DNA from: JBCBWG01 sp039817205
GTDB taxonomy: Bacteria; Pseudomonadota; Alphaproteobacteria; Rhizobiales; Hyphomicrobiaceae
Direction: 5' to 3'
DNA length: 7,807 nt
NCBI GenBank assembly: GCA_039817205.1
Contig: JBCBWG010000161.1
Coordinates: 1 to 7,807 of the forward strand
Below are positions 6,172-7,807 of this stretch, one piece after another. Position 1 is the stretch's first letter. Each line of letters opens with the position of its first letter. The notes below the pieces were generated by a model that saw nothing but the letters and a program-made list of their open reading frames with translations, was not told the origin of the DNA and did no database searches. The translations under genes and the position numbers were made by a program.

Positions 6172-6957
6172 TCACGCGGTGAATGACAGCGACACAGCCC
6201 CGAGCGCGCCAAAGTCAGCGACAGCTTCGGCGCCAACCGCCAAGTCGTAGAGCCCCGTCGTGGTGCCGGTTGTGACGACCATGCCAGCCGACAGCGTGCG
6301 ACCCCGCATCGTCATATGATTGGCGAGCCAATGCAGCGAGTTGAGCGGATGACCCAAGACCAAACCGCCCGTGCCGGTGGCCACTTCGGCTCCAGCAACG
6401 CGCAACGCAACTTGGTGCTCAGCAAGATCGAGCGCCCGCCAATCGGTCACAGCTTCACCGACGACTAAGCCTGCAGACACCCCGAGGTCTGCGATCCGCG
6501 AATGCGCACTTCCACCGATTGCGACATCGAAAGAAGGGGCGATGATTTCAATCGCAGGACAGGTCGCATCGACCGCTGCTTTCACCTCATCGAGGCTGTA
6601 CGGGGCCCCGGGACGCGGTGCGAGATCGTCTCCCAATCGAAACGCGAACTCGCACTCGATCAGCCGGTGGGTGTAGTTCGCAGCGCTCAGAGACGCCGGC
6701 GCACGGTGAAGTGCATTTGCAAAGATGGGTCCGGAAAACGGTTCGTCAACACCGAGCTTTGCCTGCACCGCTTCCGCCGTCGCTCCAACCTTCCAAGCAA
6801 CGATCTTGCCACCAAGTTCGGCGATCAAACCGTCCTGCACCTGGTAGGCGTCCGGAACCGACTGGGGCGCGATTGCCTCATCGAGCGCATCGATCGTCGC
6901 AACCGTGCGGCGTAGATTGGCCAGAACGGCGGCAGCTTCTGTGACAGGCTGGGTCAT
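6172..6957 (-). CDS. 2-keto-4-pentenoate hydratase / MhpD-family enzyme
   Basis: The 261-aa product belongs to the fumarylacetoacetate hydrolase superfamily, in the branch of 2-hydroxypenta-2,4-dienoate hydratases (MhpD and relatives) and related decarboxylases. These add water to, or decarboxylate, dienoates from meta-cleavage of aromatic rings. Metal ligands are visible as IECEFAF (Glu101, Glu103) and CPAIEII (Glu137). Lys56 in AWKVGAT, the GHPLNSLHWLAN segment at 202-213 and TTGTTTGLYD near the end are also family features. Length matches. ATG 6955-6957 is chosen because of a GAGGA site 9 nt upstream. The frame remains open for 41 more codons to 7080, but that part is repeat-derived and unlike the family. 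No other aromatic-degradation gene is nearby, so the true substrate is unknown; oxaloacetate decarboxylase or hydrolase activities are alternatives. It lies upstream of cysS but is separated by 257 bp with a separate promoter. Confidence 0.85.
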   Translation of the reverse strand: MTQPVTEAAAVLANLRRTVATIDALDEAIAPQSVPDAYQVQDGLIAELGGKIVAWKVGATAEAVQAKLGVDEPFSGPIFANALHRAPASLSAANYTHRLIECEFAFRLGDDLAPRPGAPYSLDEVKAAVDATCPAIEIIAPSFDVAIGGSAHSRIADLGVSAGLVVGEAVTDWRALDLAEHQVALRVAGAEVATGTGGLVLGHPLNSLHWLANHMTMRGRTLSAGMVVTTGTTTGLYDLAVGAEAVADFGALGAVSLSFTA

Positions 6958-6966
6958 AACGGCAAT

Positions 6967-6971
6967 TCCTC
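6967..6971 (-). promoter_or_regulatory. Ribosome-binding site that fixes the hydratase start
   Basis: GAGGA on the minus strand, 9 nt before the ATG at 6957. It argues for a 261-aa protein rather than the longer in-frame version starting at 7080. Confidence 0.7.
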
Positions 6972-6982
6972 GATTCGCTCTG

Positions 6983-7012
6983 GCGTCGTTTGGTTCCGTG
7001 TCGTTCGGTTCA
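6983..7012. repeat. 15-bp imperfect tandem repeat, two copies
   Basis: GCGTCGTTTGGTTCC (6983-6997) is followed directly by GTGTCGTTCGGTTCA (6998-7012), identical at 12 of 15 positions. Read on the minus strand in the hydratase frame it gives EPNDTEPND, but this lies upstream of the supported start and is probably untranslated leader. Confidence 0.6.
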
Positions 7013-7042
7013 AGGGTGTCCGATTTTGGCGTCGCGCTTTCC

Positions 7043-7078
7043 CATGAGCGTGACCATGAGCGTGCCCATAAGCGCGGC
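7043..7078. repeat. 12-bp tandem repeat, three copies
   Basis: CATGAGCGTGAC, CATGAGCGTGCC and CATAAGCGCGGC follow each other without a gap. The first two differ at one base and the third is more diverged. The array sits 86-121 bp upstream of the hydratase start. It may be a slippage-prone minisatellite or repeated binding sites. Confidence 0.65.
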
Positions 7079-7331
7079 ACGACAACTGCGTGGAAGCTAC
7101 CACAGAACAGTGTTGGCGCAGCAGATCATCCACATCGCCGTATTTCGGCTTTATTGACTGCCTACCCGCGACACACGTAGCGCGGTCGTCGAACCCCGCT
7201 GCGCGCGACGGGTTGCGACGTGCTTACGCAAAAGTGTGGGTCGAGATCCTCTCAAGCACCGGATCCGTGCCGTATGGTGCAACGACAGCAAAGACGGAAA
7301 ACAGACATCTCTCGGGATACCGGTTCGCATT

Positions 7332-7807
7332 ATGTCTGACAGTCAACGCCACCGATCGAAACGCCACTGGCTCTCACCCGGCGCATCGCTGCGGCCGTTG
7401 GTGACCGTCGTGTTGGCCTCTTCGTTCGCGCTCGTGACGACGTCTGTTTTCGCGCAATCGTGGAGTTGGCCCTGGGAAACGCAGTCTGAGCGTGAGCCGA
7501 GCCGACAATACCGTGCACCGGCACCCAGATATCAGCCACGCAGTAATGATCGCCGAAGCCGACGATCCGACCGTGATATCTGTCTCAGGCTTGAGCGTCA
7601 GCTTGCCAATGTCGTCAACGGGGATCGCAATCGCGGCGCCAACCGCGATCAACTGGCGCGCCAGATCCGGTCCCTTGGCCAGCGTGTTCGCCGCCGCGAG
7701 GCTGGCCTCGAACGCCGTCAGTGCTGGGACGAATTCTTTTTTCAGCGCACGCTGCGAAACACGCGGACCTGCGTGTCGCAATATCGGGCGCTGGAGGATG
7801 AACGTCG
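7332..7807 (+). CDS. Secreted DUF2865-like protein (N-terminal part, cut by window edge)
   Basis: From ATG 7332-7334 the frame is open for 158 codons to the right edge. A Sec signal peptide is clear: a basic start (QRHRSKRHW), a hydrophobic core at about 22-38, and a likely cleavage at VFA-Q after residue 41. The mature part begins with SWSWPWE, then an Arg/Pro/Gln-rich low-complexity linker (about 52-82). A charged, coiled-coil-like helical region follows with Cys84, Cys131 and Cys147 (CLRLERQLANV, RQCWDEFFFQ, RTCVSQYRAL). This Cys-spaced helical prelude is what I expect ahead of the DUF2865 domain in Rhizobiales exported proteins. The diagnostic C-terminal part lies outside the window, so the family call is tentative. 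No strong ribosome site precedes the ATG; the signal peptide is the main support for this start. Function is unknown, probably envelope or periplasm. Confidence 0.65.
   Translation, partial: MSDSQRHRSKRHWLSPGASLRPLVTVVLASSFALVTTSVFAQSWSWPWETQSEREPSRQYRAPAPRYQPRSNDRRSRRSDRDICLRLERQLANVVNGDRNRGANRDQLARQIRSLGQRVRRREAGLERRQCWDEFFFQRTLRNTRTCVSQYRALEDER

Larger units (their letters stand above)
6958..7331. other. Divergent intergenic region between the hydratase and the right-edge gene
   Basis: No credible complete gene lies in these 374 bp. On the hydratase side it holds a ribosome site and two tandem-repeat clusters (6983-7012 and 7043-7078). The rest (7079-7331) shows no strong promoter in either direction. 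TTGACT occurs at 7154-7159 on the plus strand but the base 17 bp on is only GTAGCG. TATGGT at about 7274 lacks a good -35 box. Confidence 0.6.

Noticed and set aside
6958..7080. 41-residue N-terminal extension of the hydratase
   Set aside because: A good GAGGA site points to the internal ATG at 6957, and the extension is built from tandem repeats unlike the family.
7132..7156. GCCG-TATTT-CGGC followed by TTTATT, resembling a small plus-strand terminator
   Set aside because: The stem is only 4 bp and no plus-strand gene ends upstream of it.
7154..7182. TTGACT as a -35 box for the right-edge gene
   Set aside because: The hexamer 17 bp downstream is GTAGCG, a poor -10 box, and alternative spacings are no better.

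Overview
The window looks like chromosomal core sequence from an alphaproteobacterium, most likely of the Rhizobiales/Hyphomicrobiales. The clues are high-GC coding with many long antisense shadow frames, a yajC-secD pair divergent from a DUF815-type AAA+ ATPase, a cysS-cimA gene pair, and an exported protein at the right edge that resembles the DUF2865 proteins of Rhizobiales. No insertion sequence, phage gene, tRNA, rRNA or CRISPR array was recognised.

Layout from left to right. Positions 1-1059 (minus) hold the N-terminal ~353 codons of SecD, which runs off the left edge. A 225-bp gap separates it from yajC (1285-1623, minus), so the two form a protein-export unit read leftwards. A 303-bp divergent region (1624-1926) carries a plausible sigma70-type promoter in each direction. 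It leads rightwards into a 284-aa AAA+ ATPase of the DUF815 family (1927-2781, plus, TTG start). That gene converges on cimA (2827-4431, minus; citramalate synthase, isoleucine precursor pathway). cimA lies 64 bp downstream of cysS (4496-5914, minus; cysteinyl-tRNA synthetase), and the two are probably one transcript.

Upstream of cysS (5915-6171) is the most interesting non-coding stretch. A good sigma70-like promoter (TTGACG-N17-GATAAG) has a perfect 12-bp palindrome in its spacer. Its predicted start falls on the ATG of a 19-codon ORF that has a Cys codon near its end. That ORF overlaps a GC-rich inverted repeat followed by a U-rich run. This has the geometry of a leader-peptide attenuator responding to Cys-tRNA supply, but it is an inference from pattern alone.

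Positions 6172-6957 (minus) encode a 2-keto-4-pentenoate hydratase/MhpD-type enzyme. Its upstream leader (6958-7331) contains two clusters of short tandem repeats. The right edge (7332-7807, plus) is the N-terminal part of a secreted, Cys-containing, Arg/Gln-rich protein, probably DUF2865. The genes are mostly housekeeping (protein export, tRNA charging, branched-chain amino acid synthesis); the hydratase and the edge gene are the accessory-looking parts.
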